Shown: positions 13,155 to 20,323 of the stretch, in pieces
Layout: each line of letters opens with the position of its first letter
How positions within the stretch are numbered: the first letter of the stretch is position 1
Source of the DNA: a virus
Virus record (IMG/VR): IMGVR_UViG_3300037088_001114
Location: 1 to 28,969 of that record
Length of the DNA: 28,969 nt
Strand: one strand, 5' to 3'
Made by a program: the position numbers and the translations under genes
Notes under the pieces: generated by a model
Databases searched by the model: none
What the model was told of the DNA's origin: nothing
Seen by the model: the letters and a program-made list of their open reading frames with translations, nothing else

Positions 13155-13403
13155 CTACTCGCTCCACTCGAGCGCATCTATAATAAGACTATCCTGAACT
13201 ATTTTGCCAAACATTTCCCACATGACTCTGGCATCATTGCCTTGCATGATCATCTCTCCAATGGTGTAACCTGTCATGCGAGCTAATGCATTCAGTTTGG
13301 CTATACATTCTTTGTCGTCATCTAGTTTCGCTGTTAATAGCTCAATTCTATTGAAAATATTAATGATCTCGTTTGATCTTGATACTATTTTGTCGAAAGT
13401 CAT
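13155..13403 (-). CDS. 82-residue unknown protein
   Basis: Start ATG 13403 (MTFDKIVSRSNEIINIFNRI) is preferred over a 126-residue reading whose extra N-terminus only shadows the upstream gene. Helical, with KLDDDKECIAKLNALARMTG and EMIMQGNDARVMWEMFGKIV. The stop abuts the tRNA-Thr gene. No family recognised. Confidence 0.5.
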   Translation of the reverse strand: MTFDKIVSRSNEIINIFNRIELLTAKLDDDKECIAKLNALARMTGYTIGEMIMQGNDARVMWEMFGKIVQDSLIIDALEWSE

Positions 13404-13434
13404 GTCGAACTCAGCACAAATGTATGGGTCTATG

Positions 13435-13776
13435 TCATGGTTGGGTGTCAACAATCGATCCTTCTGCTTCTGGAATGGCCTTGTACGCTTCCCTTGGAGC
13501 TTCTTCCACGGTAAGTAAAATTTTATCAAGGGCATCTATATGATCTGTCAACACGGTGCATAAGTCATCAATGTTCCCAGTTATCGAAGTTATTATACTC
13601 AATGTAATCGCTGCCAATGCACTGAGGGCAGCTGTCGCCTCAAGAGATGCCCTGTCTGATGTCTTGTCAATGTTTTGAAGTTCTTTGTTGTAGGCTTCAG
13701 TTGCAGCTGAAATGTAAACTGCTGCTCTTGCAGCTATGAAGTCGATCTCTTCTTCTGAAAATTCTTTCTTATCCAT
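13435..13776 (-). CDS. 113-residue Ala-rich helical protein
   Basis: Start ATG 13776 overlaps the end of the PnuC-like gene. Composition is Ala/Thr/Ile/Asp-rich with long amphipathic helices (EEEIDFIAARAAVYISAATE, ASLEATAALSALAAITLSII). It could associate with membranes or form a coiled coil. No family recognised; operon position is the main support besides the well-formed frame. Confidence 0.5.
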   Translation of the reverse strand: MDKKEFSEEEIDFIAARAAVYISAATEAYNKELQNIDKTSDRASLEATAALSALAAITLSIITSITGNIDDLCTVLTDHIDALDKILLTVEEAPREAYKAIPEAEGSIVDTQP

Positions 13777-13984
13777 TTTTTCTCCAAGTTTTAAGGCCTT
13801 TGATTGCTAAAAAAAGGTAGGCCGTGAATAAAGCGCTCATAGCATATTGGCTTAGGAGAAAGTTAACAATAGCGAATCCTGTATTGCTCACCACCCAGAA
13901 CCAAAAACCATCCCTTTTACCCTTGGCATTTAGCCAAGTTCCTCTCAAGGCGATGGCGACTAATGCCCAAGTTATGAAAAACAT
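13769..13984 (-). CDS. PnuC-like small membrane protein
   Basis: 71 residues from ATG 13984, with GAGG upstream. The pattern ALRGTWLNAKGKRDGFWFWVVSN, then NFLLSQYAMSALFTAYLFLA and KGLKTWRK matches the core repeat of PnuC nicotinamide-riboside transporters (GTWLN..K...GF..W..SN...). PnuC proper has about seven helices in roughly 220-240 residues; this protein has about three, so it would need to oligomerise or is a reduced version. It overlaps the NadR-like kinase gene by 13 bases, suggesting a joint role in NAD precursor uptake. Confidence 0.65.
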   Translation of the reverse strand: MFFITWALVAIALRGTWLNAKGKRDGFWFWVVSNTGFAIVNFLLSQYAMSALFTAYLFLAIKGLKTWRKNG

Positions 13985-14586
13985 TTTGAATAAATCCTCT
14001 TTACTGTGGTTAAGGGATCATCAAATACCTCATCAGAATTTATGATAATGATTTTATCATCATCAAGATCTAGACTATACTCTTCCTTGGCACGATAATA
14101 ACTATCCAAGGCTTCGTCTAATTCTTCTGAAAACCAGTTGTGAATCTTTTCCTGAAACTCTTTGTTCGTATCTCTGAATCCATCTGATTCTATTGACTTT
14201 CCTGTTGGCTGGACGAAATAGAGAACGTCATAGGCGAAGAGAAAGTTTGTTGTGAAGTTTCTAAGGCCTCTATGGAGGTGCATTTCTCCCTTGCCATAAT
14301 CTTTCCTTGTCATATCAAGATAGATCATAGGGTCGAAGAAGGATCTATCACAGACTATGAGGTCTGGGTTTTTTCTTTCGGCGTCTCTTTCTCTTAAGAC
14401 CTGTGTCATCACAATCCATTCAGCGGCCTTATAGCACATGCCAGCATTGATGGGATAAGGGCATGCTCTTACCACCTCGCCAACGCATTCTACATGCTTG
14501 CCTTGCGCCTTTGAGTATTCAGACAAGCTTTTGCACAACGTCGTCTTTCCAACGCCGTGTGTGCCTATTACAGCGATTTTCTTCAT
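13972..14586 (-). CDS. NadR-type AAA ATPase/kinase
   Basis: 204 residues, start ATG 14586 with AAGGAGGG upstream. Walker A GTHGVGKTT lies at residues 8-16. Further family features: CVGEVVRACPYPINAG, EWIVMTQVLRERDAE, and a Walker B-like LIVCDRSFFDPMIYLD. This arrangement fits the AAA_28/NadR C-terminal kinase group, in which NadR phosphorylates nicotinamide riboside to NMN. The adjacent PnuC-like gene strengthens that reading. Other members of the fold phosphorylate different small substrates, so specificity is inferred. First gene of the minus operon. Confidence 0.75.
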   Translation of the reverse strand: MKKIAVIGTHGVGKTTLCKSLSEYSKAQGKHVECVGEVVRACPYPINAGMCYKAAEWIVMTQVLRERDAERKNPDLIVCDRSFFDPMIYLDMTRKDYGKGEMHLHRGLRNFTTNFLFAYDVLYFVQPTGKSIESDGFRDTNKEFQEKIHNWFSEELDEALDSYYRAKEEYSLDLDDDKIIIINSDEVFDDPLTTVKRIYSKCFS

Positions 14587-14868
14587 AAGCCCTCCTTTCT
14601 GCCAGGTTTGTTGTTTCTATTGCTAGCTGTTCAACATTCTATGAACAGCGCTCCTGAGTGAACAGGTCATAGCTATGAACAATATCCACAGCCCCTGAAG
14701 ATGAAGAGTAAGTATATATACTTCATCTTCTATACATCGCTGTTGAAGTTGTTCATAAATTCTGCACCTTGCCTCCACGCAAATTTATTTTCAAGAGAAA
14801 TCCCTAGCCCTTTGAAAAAATCCTTCTAAGCTAGTATTGTAAAGAAAATAATACAACTGGCAGGTCTT
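14587..14868. promoter_or_regulatory. Divergent region with TGAACA boxes, a palindromic hairpin and a promoter
   Basis: Five copies of TGAACA or its complement occur (14628, 14642, 14659, 14676, 14750). TATGAACAA (14674-14682) and TTGTTCATA (14749-14757) form a perfect nine-base inverted repeat. Between them GAAGATGAAG/CTTCATCTTC (14697-14706, 14721-14730) flank a TA-rich palindrome, and ATATCCACA (14682-14690) is one base from a DnaA box. TTGAAA (14812-14817), a 17-base gap and TATTGT (14835-14840) make a promoter for the portal operon. Regulatory region or replication origin. Confidence 0.5.
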
Positions 14869-16974
14869 ATGACTCTCTTTCCCCAACTTTCAGATACTTA
14901 TTATGTTGATAATGACCATAACATCTTAAAGATGATGGACAACACTTACGCTAAGTTCATAACAATTAACCAAAGCTTTTGGAGCGAGAGTGATATCGAC
15001 CACAGATTTGTAGCGGGCGACCAGACGATCTACAACGACATCTATGGCAGCATGCCAGCCTTTCGACGAAGGCAATTCAATTTTAATAGGATGCGTAGAA
15101 TTGTCAACATGATCACAGGGTATCAAAGGCAACACAGAAAAAGCACCATGGTCACGCCTATAGAGCAAGGAGCTCAGCAGACCTCTGATCAATTCACAAA
15201 GCTACTCTATCATGTCAACACTCATGGCAACGTGCTAGAAACGATTTCAGAGGCTTTTGAAGGCGCTGTCATAGGAGGCATGAATCTCCTTTCAACTTAC
15301 ATTGACTACACAGCAGACCCTGTAAATGGGGACATCAAGGTTGACAACGTAGGATACAATGCCTATCTCATCGATCCTTATTTCAAGAAGAAAGACCTAT
15401 CAGATTGCAACGCTCTTTGGACTAGAAAATATTTAACTCGCAATCAGATTATGACATTGCTTCCAGGACGAGAGGATGAAATAAAGAATTTAGCAGGATG
15501 GGGGAATAGAGACGGCAAGTTTATGTTTATGCCAGAGTCTTATGCCTATGGCCAGCAGGACTTAGTTCTCTATGACGAATTCTGGTATATGAGCACTCGA
15601 AGCCAGCAGGTGATAGTTGACACAGAGACTGGCGAGACCATTGAATGGAAGGGCGATGAGGAAGACTTAAGGGATTTCCTTCACATGTATCCTCAGACTA
15701 TTGTCATGAAAAATGAAATCCCTTCTGTAAAACTAGCCATTGTGGTTCAAGGAAAGGTTATGTATCACGGCCCTAACCCTATGGGCATTGATCAATATCC
15801 TTTCGTGCCTGTATGGGCCTATTATATGCCAGAAATACCATATTTTCCTTGGAGAGTCCAGGGCGTAGCTAGAGGCATTAGGGATGCCCAATATCTATAT
15901 AACAGAAGGGTTATCACCTCTCTAGATATCCTCGAGAGCCAAATTAACTCTGGATGGAAATACAAAGAGAATGCACTAGTTAATCCAAAAGACGTATTCA
16001 TGCAAGGACAAGGTCGTGGATTAGCTTTGAGGGCTGAATCTCAAATGACTGACGTAGAGCAGATATTGCCTCCACAGGTTCCACCAAGCATGTTGCAACT
16101 TTCTGAGATGCTTGGTAATGAATTACAACAGATCTCTGGCGTCAATGAAGAGCTTCTAGGCGCTGCTGTAGACGAAAAAGCTGGCATTCTATCTATGTTG
16201 AGGCAGGGGGCAGGCCTAGTGACCCTTCAAGGCTTATTTGATAACCTTGATATGTCTCAAAGGCTTTTGGGCAAGCTTCATCTCGAAATGATTCAGGCCA
16301 ATTGGACTCCTGGCAAGGTGTCGAGGATAATCAACGATGAGCCCTCACAAGAGTTTTACAATAGGGCTTTTAGTAAATACGACTCTGTGGTTGAAGAAGC
16401 ACCTCTTACTGCTACTCAAAAGCAATTAGCTCTTCAACAACGGCTTTACCTGCTTGAAATGGGCGTACCAATACCTATGAGCGATGTTCTAGAGTATGTT
16501 CAATTCAGTGATAAAGACAAAACAATGGAGACCATTCAAAAGCAGCAGGAGCAACAAGAGCAACAAGAGCAAGCTATGGCCCAGGCCCAGATGCAGGCTG
16601 CACAAGTTGATAACGAGACCAAGTTAGGCTTTGCAGATGCGCAACATGCCCAAGCCCAAGAGCGTCTAAATAAAATTAGACTAGACTCAGCAGCGGCTAT
16701 AGAAAAGATTGAGAAGGCCGACACTGATAAGATAGAAGGCGTTTTGAAATTAATACTTGCTTCAAAGCAAATTGAGGGCACAGATATTGACCAGATCATG
16801 AAGGTCATGACACTAATGCATACTCAGGAGCAGGCAAAGCAGATGACAAATATGCAAAACCAGGAATTGCAGATGAAACAGCAGCAGATGGCAGCTTCAC
16901 AGCAACCTCAGCAAGAATCATCGCAAATACCACAGCCACAGCCTCAGCAGCAGCCACAACAAATAGCTCAATAA
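14869..16974 (+). CDS. Portal protein (P22-like)
   Basis: 701 residues from ATG 14869 with CAGG upstream and a promoter 29 bases away. Portals form the dodecameric DNA gate at one capsid vertex and the base for scaffold-directed assembly. N-terminal RRRQFNFNRMRRIVNMITGY and QRQHRKSTMVTP, plus the central YPFVPVWAYYMPEIPYFPWR and VARGIRDAQYLYNRRVITSL, are typical of P22-type portals. The length also agrees. After about residue 560 the sequence becomes a Gln-rich coiled coil (QEQQEQQEQ) like the C-terminal barrel/tail of this family, encoded by tandem GAGCAACAA repeats. Followed by small genes, scaffold and coat. Confidence 0.9.
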   Translation: MTLFPQLSDTYYVDNDHNILKMMDNTYAKFITINQSFWSESDIDHRFVAGDQTIYNDIYGSMPAFRRRQFNFNRMRRIVNMITGYQRQHRKSTMVTPIEQGAQQTSDQFTKLLYHVNTHGNVLETISEAFEGAVIGGMNLLSTYIDYTADPVNGDIKVDNVGYNAYLIDPYFKKKDLSDCNALWTRKYLTRNQIMTLLPGREDEIKNLAGWGNRDGKFMFMPESYAYGQQDLVLYDEFWYMSTRSQQVIVDTETGETIEWKGDEEDLRDFLHMYPQTIVMKNEIPSVKLAIVVQGKVMYHGPNPMGIDQYPFVPVWAYYMPEIPYFPWRVQGVARGIRDAQYLYNRRVITSLDILESQINSGWKYKENALVNPKDVFMQGQGRGLALRAESQMTDVEQILPPQVPPSMLQLSEMLGNELQQISGVNEELLGAAVDEKAGILSMLRQGAGLVTLQGLFDNLDMSQRLLGKLHLEMIQANWTPGKVSRIINDEPSQEFYNRAFSKYDSVVEEAPLTATQKQLALQQRLYLLEMGVPIPMSDVLEYVQFSDKDKTMETIQKQQEQQEQQEQAMAQAQMQAAQVDNETKLGFADAQHAQAQERLNKIRLDSAAAIEKIEKADTDKIEGVLKLILASKQIEGTDIDQIMKVMTLMHTQEQAKQMTNMQNQELQMKQQQMAASQQPQQESSQIPQPQPQQQPQQIAQ

Positions 16975-17112
16975 CCAGCTTTTGCCAGCGCCAATTTTTA
17001 AGTTTTTGTTAAATGTTCTAAGCGCTATATGTTAATCAGTAGTGAAGAAAATACCTCGTATGATTATGTATGGAGCCTTCTTGTAAATTCCAAAAGTTAG
17101 GAGGATGAAAAA

Positions 17113-17226
17113 ATGGTTAATATAATGACGACATTAGAAATGGTGTCAATGATTACAATGAATTTTTTGATGGCATCAATAGCCTTCGCTTCCATTTGTT
17201 TTGGCATCAAGCTTGTTGAAGAATAA
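17113..17226 (+). CDS. 37-residue membrane peptide
   Basis: ATG 17113 has a perfect AGGAGGA seven to eight bases upstream; TAA 17224-17226. The peptide begins MVNIMTTLEMVSMITMNFLM and is hydrophobic through residue 31, ending in KLVEE. It could be one transmembrane segment. Function unknown. Confidence 0.5.
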   Translation: MVNIMTTLEMVSMITMNFLMASIAFASICFGIKLVEE

Positions 17227-17258
17227 AAAACCTGGCCAGTACAGATGAACTGGCCAGG
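17227..17258 (-). terminator. Perfect hairpin with U-tract on the minus strand
   Basis: CCTGGCCAGT (17231-17240) pairs perfectly with ACTGGCCAGG (17249-17258). Six A residues precede it on the plus strand and no T run follows, so it would terminate minus-strand transcripts. It lies directly behind the stop of a plus-strand gene, the same odd arrangement as at 6765-6802. Confidence 0.55.
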
Positions 17259-17429
17259 CGAAGGTATCTACATGAACAAATCTTAAAAACCTCCAGCATT
17301 GCACTGGCTTCTTATATCTATTAACTACGGACCCTTGGCGTTCAAAATATTTTTTTTGTTGCTTCTAGATCCCGAGCCTGGGTAGGATGGAATAAGAAAA
17401 GGAAAGATCTACCAGATACTGTCCCGCGA

Positions 17430-17471
17430 TGCCCGTTACACTTAGCCGTGTAGCGGGCACTTCTTTTTTCA
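17430..17471 (+). terminator. Rho-independent terminator
   Basis: TGCCCGTTACAC (17430-17441) pairs with GTGTAGCGGGCA (17448-17459), twelve pairs with one U-G, followed by CTTCTTTTTTC. It closes the portal transcription unit. The rest of the 17227-17521 gap holds no gene that I can see. Confidence 0.85.
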
Positions 17472-17521
17472 TCTTCTTTGGCTTTCTGTTATCGCCCTCT
17501 CATCGCTATCAAAGTTGTCCT

Positions 17522-17926
17522 TTATCCTCTACAAGCATTGCATTTTTTAAGGGCTGAGTCTGATGGTTTGTCTCCTAGTTCATAAAACATCTGCATTCTT
17601 AGATTTTGGTACTTTCTTTTTTTGTATGCGTGTTCTGCCCATTTTTTGTTTAATTTTAGAATCTTATCTTCATTTCTACAAATATCTGAACAATATTTTA
17701 CTTTTATATATATAGTTTTGAATTCTCTATTGCATTTCCTACATTTAATTATAATAAGTGGGTTCTTCTGCGCTCTCTTCATTTCTTCTCGATATTTCTG
17801 GGCTTTTTCTCTGCACTCTCTGTTGCAATAAATTTGTACATCGTTTTTTGGAAGAAAGTATTCATTGCAATATCCACATTTTCTTCTAACCTCATTTTTT
17901 GTTAGCCACCATTTATGCTTACCCAT
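17522..17926 (-). CDS. Zinc-finger protein with repeated Cys pairs
   Basis: 134 residues, start ATG 17926 with AAGGAGG upstream region. Two similar units, CGYCNEYFLPKNDVQIYCNR followed by EC, and CRKCNREFKTIYIKVKYCSD followed by IC, each carry C-x2-C...C-x3-C. A third C-x2-C (CNAC) ends the protein. These are treble-clef or zinc-ribbon-like folds, often in nucleic-acid-binding proteins. No HNH or other catalytic motif is visible, so a nuclease role is not supported. It is a single minus-strand gene inserted in the plus-strand late region, as seen for mobile or moron-type genes. Confidence 0.65.
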   Translation of the reverse strand: MGKHKWWLTKNEVRRKCGYCNEYFLPKNDVQIYCNRECREKAQKYREEMKRAQKNPLIIIKCRKCNREFKTIYIKVKYCSDICRNEDKILKLNKKWAEHAYKKRKYQNLRMQMFYELGDKPSDSALKKCNACRG

Positions 17927-18048
17927 TCCTAAGCCTCCTTTTTTTTGAAAAATAGATAAACTGTCAAAAATTGTCGATAGCCAAAAATTTCTTTATTTAC
18001 TAGACTCCAAATTGTAAAACAAAAATATTCCTTAGGAGGAATAAGGCT

Positions 18049-18243
18049 ATGGCAAAATCAACGATGAAAGACTTTGGGCATGATAAAAAATCATTTGCAA
18101 ATCTTCCCCAAGACGTGACCATGAAAGAGTTTTCGAAGATTTCTCACGAGAACTCTGAATTGGATGACACGATTGAAGGAATTGACGAAACAATTGACAA
18201 GAGCGTTGGCAAATCAAAAAAGCACCTTTCTAATCAACATTAA
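18049..18243 (+). CDS. 64-residue unknown protein
   Basis: ATG 18049 follows AGGAGGAATAAGGCT. Product: MAKSTMKDFGHDKKSFANLP, then an acidic helix and a lysine-rich end. First of five tandem, closely spaced small genes between portal and scaffold. No family recognised. Confidence 0.6.
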   Translation: MAKSTMKDFGHDKKSFANLPQDVTMKEFSKISHENSELDDTIEGIDETIDKSVGKSKKHLSNQH

Positions 18244-18257
18244 CCTTTAGGCTTACG

Positions 18258-18389
18258 ATGGTTGGCTTAAGGCCAGGCGGCAAGGCTCAAAAAATTGCTG
18301 AAAAAGTAATGAAGAACAAGGGCGTTGTAATTCCTAAAAAGAAAAAGATGGAAAAAACTGTCTTAACAGGCCCATATCTCCAACATTAA
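18258..18389 (+). CDS. 43-residue lysine-rich protein
   Basis: ATG 18258 to TAA 18387-18389. Product begins MVGLRPGGKAQKIAEKVMKN and ends KTVLTGPYLQH; strongly basic in the middle. Ribosome site weak (TTTAGG). Second of the small-gene run; function unknown. Confidence 0.5.
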   Translation: MVGLRPGGKAQKIAEKVMKNKGVVIPKKKKMEKTVLTGPYLQH

Positions 18390-18397
18390 GGACAAAA

Positions 18398-18577
18398 ATG
18401 AAAGGTCACGACGACGCTGCTGCTGACAAAAAAATGTTCAGCAAGATGCTAAAAAAGGCAATGCCAGGCAAGAAAGTTGAAAAACATCTTGTCAAGGATA
18501 TGAAAGAAGAAAAACAGGCCTATAAAGAAGATAAAAAACTTATGGGCTCAATGAAAAAGGGAAAAAGAGGCTGCTAA
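18398..18577 (+). CDS. 59-residue lysine-rich protein
   Basis: ATG 18398 with AAGGA six bases upstream; its TAA overlaps the next ATG. Product (MKGHDDAAADKKMFSKMLKK...) is helical and about one-third lysine. Possibly nucleic-acid binding; no family recognised. Confidence 0.55.
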   Translation: MKGHDDAAADKKMFSKMLKKAMPGKKVEKHLVKDMKEEKQAYKEDKKLMGSMKKGKRGC

Positions 18578-18753
18578 TGGCAAAGAAATTCATTCAAGAG
18601 GCTATCAAGCACCCTGGCGCTCTTCATAAAGAGATGGGCGTCCCCATGGGAAAGAAAATCCCAGCCAAGAAATTAGCTGCTGCTGCAAAAAAGCCTGGGA
18701 AGTTAGGCAAAAGGGCGCGGCTTGCTGAAACCTTAAAAGGGTTTAAACATTAA
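18577..18753 (+). CDS. 58-residue basic protein of a phage family with unknown role
   Basis: ATG 18577 (TAATG overlap). The pattern FIQEAIKHPGALHKEMGVP, then GKKIPAKKLAAAAKKPGKLG and KRARLAETLKGF resembles a recurrent tiny phage protein family (KPGALH..LG.P.GKKIP..KL) usually found near head genes. Function unknown. TAA overlaps the next ATG. Confidence 0.6.
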   Translation: MAKKFIQEAIKHPGALHKEMGVPMGKKIPAKKLAAAAKKPGKLGKRARLAETLKGFKH

Positions 18754-18896
18754 TGGCAAAAGCAACGTCTTTACCAATTCATAAGAGAATAAGAACTGCA
18801 AAACTTCCTACTATCAAGGACTTTAAGCCTGTTAGTGGGAAGTTTGGGCAGAAGATCAAGGCTCACAAGGCTCCAAAGCCCTCAAAATCCTACTAA
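18753..18896 (+). CDS. 47-residue basic protein
   Basis: ATG 18753 overlaps the previous stop, with AAGGG ten bases upstream. Product (MAKATSLPIHKRIRTAKLPT...) is basic and Pro-containing, unlikely to form a large fold. Last of the lysine-rich run. Confidence 0.5.
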   Translation: MAKATSLPIHKRIRTAKLPTIKDFKPVSGKFGQKIKAHKAPKPSKSY

Positions 18897-18909
18897 CTAG
18901 GGTGACTGC

Positions 18910-19428
18910 ATGTCTGACGTCTCTTCTGTTATCTACGATTATGATCGTTTTGGGAAAAAGGGAAAGAGGGTAGGGCAGGCGGTCTATGACATCCTCTCAA
19001 AGCCCCAAGCAGTCCAAACTGTTGGCGATACACTCGATGCCTTTGGGCCTGACTATGCTAAGTTTATGCAGGAGTGCATAGAGGATAATCAAGGTAAGTA
19101 TAAAAATCCATTTTACATCTTCGTGCTCACTAAAAAAGAGTTTTGGGCAAATAACGTCCTCAGGGACTGGTTCATTGCAAGACAAACGCCACCTCACGCA
19201 TTTGATATGATGGAACAGTATAGTAACTATACTAAAACATTATATCTTATTGATTCAGAGAGAGGAAGTCTTAAATGTTTGTGGTCATTGCCCTCATGGG
19301 ATGATTGCATAACAATAGCAAGAGCCCCACAGCAATATGATTCAGAGCTTGTGAAATGGGTCGAGGAATGCTTTACAAGGCGTTTGGACAAGGATTCTTA
19401 TACATTTGATTGGGCTGTTGGTCAATAA
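18910..19428 (+). CDS. 172-residue unknown protein
   Basis: ATG 18910 after AGGGTGA. The product is acidic/aromatic with mixed structure (VYDILSKPQAVQTVGDTLDA, IEDNQGKYKNPFYIFVLTKK, FIARQTPPHAFDMMEQY). It looks like a well-folded protein with no motif I can name. Lying between portal and scaffold it may be a morphogenesis factor. The frame is clean and codon use resembles its neighbours. Confidence 0.6.
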   Translation: MSDVSSVIYDYDRFGKKGKRVGQAVYDILSKPQAVQTVGDTLDAFGPDYAKFMQECIEDNQGKYKNPFYIFVLTKKEFWANNVLRDWFIARQTPPHAFDMMEQYSNYTKTLYLIDSERGSLKCLWSLPSWDDCITIARAPQQYDSELVKWVEECFTRRLDKDSYTFDWAVGQ

Positions 19429-19531
19429 GTCATGAGATAGATGCCAAAGAATGCAGGCAGTGCTACATAGGGCGACGAGTGGAAATAACTAAAAGAATTA
19501 CCAACGCGAGAATGTGTGACTCCTTCCTTTC

Positions 19532-19768
19532 TCACTCTAACTCTGGTGTTTCTGGAATCTCTATCCAATGCGTCACAGCGATTGCATCTTGGAACTCCCC
19601 AGTCGCAGGATAAAAGATGCCTATATCTGGTTCATAGAAACATATTCTCATTCCATTTGCCCTGAGAGTTGACAGCCACTTATTATGGAAAGTTATACAA
19701 TGGCATTTATGAACTGGAAGGCCTTCAGAAGCCCTGTTCCAGGCGAGATCCTTGCTTTTCTTCTTCAT
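19532..19768 (-). CDS. DUF551-like small protein
   Basis: 78 residues from ATG 19768, which follows the stop of the gene at 19771 by two bases; a longer start at 19792 would overlap it. The phrase KCHCITFHNKWLSTLRANGM and the end ATGEFQDAIAVTHWIEIPETP resemble DUF551 proteins, which finish with a VTHW.P.P.PP motif. Function unknown. Confidence 0.5.
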   Translation of the reverse strand: MKKKSKDLAWNRASEGLPVHKCHCITFHNKWLSTLRANGMRICFYEPDIGIFYPATGEFQDAIAVTHWIEIPETPELE

Positions 19769-19770
19769 GA

Positions 19771-19956
19771 TTATACAGTCCCAGGGTCCCACGTATCAAC
19801 TACTGTAGGGCGCGTATGAGGGTCATTCACATCCAATGGTGGCGACCAAAGATAATCCCCTGGAAATAATTCTATAACATTATTTTGTGTTTCTTGCTGA
19901 GCAGGCTCAGCGACATAAGTAGGTTGTGGCGCTGGATTTCCAATAGGCATGCTCAT
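19771..19956 (-). CDS. 61-residue Pro-rich protein
   Basis: Start ATG 19956, chosen because AAGGAG lies six bases upstream; further in-frame ATGs follow. The product (MSMPIGNPAPQPTYVAEPAQ, then NVIELFPGDYLWSPPLDVN) is acidic and Pro-rich, probably extended. Co-transcribed with the DUF551-like gene. Confidence 0.5.
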   Translation of the reverse strand: MSMPIGNPAPQPTYVAEPAQQETQNNVIELFPGDYLWSPPLDVNDPHTRPTVVDTWDPGTV

Positions 19957-20049
19957 ATACACTCCTTTTCCCTGTTTTGTGTGTATAACAATGCTCTCAT
20001 ATCCAAATTTTGTCTATGTAAATTTATGTGGGAAGCTAGAAATGGTTTC

Positions 20050-20141
20050 AAGATAGAACAGGAACGCCGACTGCATGCTGAAACATGAGTCGGCGCATAA
20101 GATAACCAGCAGGCAGCTGTTAGTCTTTCCTGTTCCATCTT
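20050..20141 (+). ncRNA. Candidate structured RNA (three-way junction)
   Basis: AAGATAGAACAGGAA (20050-20064) pairs with TTCCTGTTCCATCTT (20127-20141), 14 of 15 positions. Inside, CGCCGACT/AGTCGGCG (20065-20072, 20088-20095) extends through a one-base bulge to CATG/CATG with loop CTGAAA. TAACcAGC/GCTGTTA (20103-20122) makes the third arm. A TTTTTT run follows at 20154-20159. The 367-base gap 19957-20323 holds no convincing gene. The fold is drawn by hand; expression is unknown. Confidence 0.45.
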
Positions 20142-20197
20142 ACAGGATTTGGATTTTTTGGCCATTTCAATTCGCAATTTCTAATGTAAACAATTAT

Positions 20198-20282
20198 TTG
20201 ACAGAATTCTCCCTTTCAGCTATCAAACAAATTGTTGAGTTAAAAATATTCGTTGACCACGAAAGGTCTCTCTCAACAATTT
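20198..20282 (+). promoter_or_regulatory. Promoter and leader hairpin of the scaffold/coat genes
   Basis: TTGACA (20198-20203), exactly 17 bases, then TATCAA (20221-20226) is a good sigma-70 promoter. Immediately downstream AAATTGTTGAG (20229-20239) and CTCAACAATTT (20272-20282) form a perfect 11-base inverted repeat around a GACC/GGTC hairpin. The repeat overlaps the start of transcription and could be an operator or 5' leader stem. Confidence 0.5.
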
Positions 20283-20323
20283 ATCAATAGGCGTAACGAG
20301 GGTCCCTACCCTAAGGAATGCTA

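Noticed and set aside
16549-16575. GAGCAACAA microsatellite as a regulatory repeat
   Set aside because: It encodes the Gln-rich coiled coil expected at the end of P22-like portals.
20050-20141. phi29-type packaging RNA
   Set aside because: A three-way junction alone is not enough; the terminase here is not of the phi29 gp16 type and no sequence match is evident.
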